Origin: Verrucomicrobiales bacterium
GTDB taxonomy: Bacteria; Verrucomicrobiota; Verrucomicrobiia; Limisphaerales; JAYPXF01
DNA: 64,000 bases
Assembly (NCBI GenBank): GCA_002715965.1
Contig: PBAL01000014.1
Span: 62,001 to 126,000, forward strand
Direction: 5' to 3'
The notes under the pieces: model-generated
The model's database searches: none
The model's input: only the letters and a program-made list of their open reading frames with translations
Told to the model about the DNA's origin: nothing
Shown: positions 63,221 to 64,000 of the stretch, piece by piece
How the letters are laid out: each line of letters opens with the position of its first letter
How positions within the stretch are numbered: the first letter of the stretch is position 1
Position numbers and translations under genes: made by a program

Positions 63221-63574
63221 ATGATGAACGGTGAAATCCAACGACTGACCGACGACGACTGGAACGATTTCGTGAGGCTCGTTTACAAGCCTTGCGCAAT
63301 TCACCGGATGCGTTCGGGTCCACCTTCGCGGCATGTGGGTCACACTGGAAGACCGTGGTGTTGGCGCGGAAGGCGTATAGGTGGATGCGGTCGTTGAATG
63401 GGAATGGCAAGCGGAGCACACGCGCATCCTTTTTCGAACGTTGGTGATTTCAATGTCTGTGCGAGTGCGCTTTATGCGAGCCGGGGATTTGCGCGCACAG
63501 AAGTGCGCATGCTCTCGGGCATGGAAGGCCAAATGCTGGCTTTGTTCGGCGTGTTCGACCGGCTTGAAGAATAG
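63221..63574 (+). pseudogene. Broken GNAT acetyltransferase
   Basis: Frame 1 from ATG 63221 reads MMNGEIQRLTDDDWNDF. A shift near 63265 gives RFREARLQALRNSPDAFGSTF, the canonical GNAT N-terminus (REARLxALRxSPDAFGST). Further on, another frame gives NVCASALYASRGF, the GNAT C-terminal LYxxxGF signature, ending at TAG 63572-63574. At least one frameshift and probably a deletion; the ~85-residue acetyl-CoA core is missing. Confidence 0.6.
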
Positions 63575-64000
63575 TCACGCACGTTGCGAGTTCATCATCC
63601 TCCCGAAGAACTCCGAGCGTATCGCCACAGCTTGGGGAGTTCCGTCTGAGCTGATCTTGCCGCGTTCCATCACGATGATGCGATCGACCTTGCTGAGGAA
63701 GGTTGGGTGATGCGTGACGAGAAGCGTGGTTTTTCCTTGGCTGAGCACGACCAGGCTCTCGATGACCTGCGACTCATTCTCCGCGTCAAGCGCGCTGGTG
63801 GGTTCGTCCAGCAGCAGGATTGGTGCGTCCTTGAGAAACGCGCGGGCCAGGCAGATCCGCTGGCATTCGCCGACGCTCAATCCATGCGCGCCTTCACCAA
63901 CCGGCGTGTTGTAACCGCTGGGAAGATTCTGGATGAACTCGTGCGCCCGCGCGGCCCGTGCGGCTTCTTCGATATCGAAGTGCGACGCACCCGGACGGCC
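63575..64000 (-). CDS. ABC transporter ATP-binding domain, 5' part outside window
   Basis: 142 C-terminal residues visible; the frame is open at the right edge. FDIEEAARAARAHEFIQNLPSGY and VGEGAHGLSVGECQRICLARAFL (signature LSVGECQR), Walker B ILLLDEPTSALD and H-loop LLVTHHP. This is the nucleotide-binding end of an MsbA/lipid-exporter-like half-transporter. The usual signature LSGGQxQR is altered to LSVGECQR. Confidence 0.88.
   Translation of the reverse strand, partial: GRPGASHFDIEEAARAARAHEFIQNLPSGYNTPVGEGAHGLSVGECQRICLARAFLKDAPILLLDEPTSALDAENESQVIESLVVLSQGKTTLLVTHHPTFLSKVDRIIVMERGKISSDGTPQAVAIRSEFFGRMMNSQRA

Noticed and set aside
1-64000. tRNA, rRNA, riboswitch, prophage or transposase genes
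   Set aside because: Searched by eye for their motifs in gaps and translations and found none; small structured RNAs could still be missed without covariance models.

Overview
The window looks like a chromosomal segment of a GC-rich, free-living Verrucomicrobiota bacterium, most likely of the Pedosphaera/Limisphaera (subdivision 3) lineage. This is inferred from the protein families rather than from any rRNA. The families include a Tat-exported DUF1552 protein, several secreted sulfatases, a sialate-type O-acetylesterase, an ECF sigma remnant with an Ala/Gly-rich tail, a multiheme cytochrome c and a choice-of-anchor-M surface protein. I saw no rRNA, tRNA, CRISPR array, phage or transposase gene.

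Layout. 1-3 kb: the 3' part of glnD, then a broken ECF sigma factor. 3-9.5 kb (minus): a heavy-metal efflux operon (His-rich small protein, membrane fusion protein, RND pump, TolC-like channel). 9.5-11.6 kb: an M20 dipeptidase and a histidine phosphatase. 11.7-15.3 kb: sulfate assimilation (thioredoxin remnant, cysH, cysD, a four-helix-bundle protein, cysN). 15.4-26.5 kb: accessory and carbohydrate genes (frameshifted ORF, carboxylesterase, truncated DUF1579-like gene, TPR protein, sulfatase, methyltransferase, O-acetylesterase, pectate lyase, MFS carrier). 26.5-31.5 kb: a large FHA/beta-helix membrane protein and a uronate-isomerase-like protein. 31.8-39.6 kb: gpmI, DUF1552 protein, ABM-domain membrane protein, octaheme cytochrome c, purT and a GT2 glycosyltransferase.

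The most interesting part is 39.8-57.9 kb. Two gene arms diverge from an 87-bp intergenic region. The leftward arm runs from a COG0523 (CobW-type) metallochaperone through a TlpA-like thioredoxin, a HEAT/thioredoxin fusion with a Cys/His-rich insert, a MerC-like protein, a FmdB-like protein and an ABC permease. It continues in the same direction into a complete TonB energising cluster (DUF3450, long ExbB, ExbB, ExbD, TonB, TPR). The rightward arm holds an ABC ATPase, a second permease and a His/Cys-containing TPR protein, and meets a convergent Fur/Zur-type regulator. Beyond the regulator lie a Cys-rich exported peptide and a 1389-aa secreted protein made of six tandem repeats of exactly 200 residues, each with a GHHEHF-type histidine cluster. 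Four copies of a 17-bp palindrome, TTGCA(A/T)-N5-TTGCAA (written so that every copy fits on one strand or the other), occur only in the two divergent promoter regions of this cluster. I propose a zinc-responsive (Zur-type) regulon for metal acquisition with an unusual repeat protein; the metal is an inference.

58-64 kb: dciA, a GH42 beta-galactosidase homologue lacking its catalytic acid/base Glu, yraN, a GNAT, a sulfatase, a broken GNAT, and the start-truncated end of an ABC exporter. At least five gene remnants in one window suggest ongoing gene decay.
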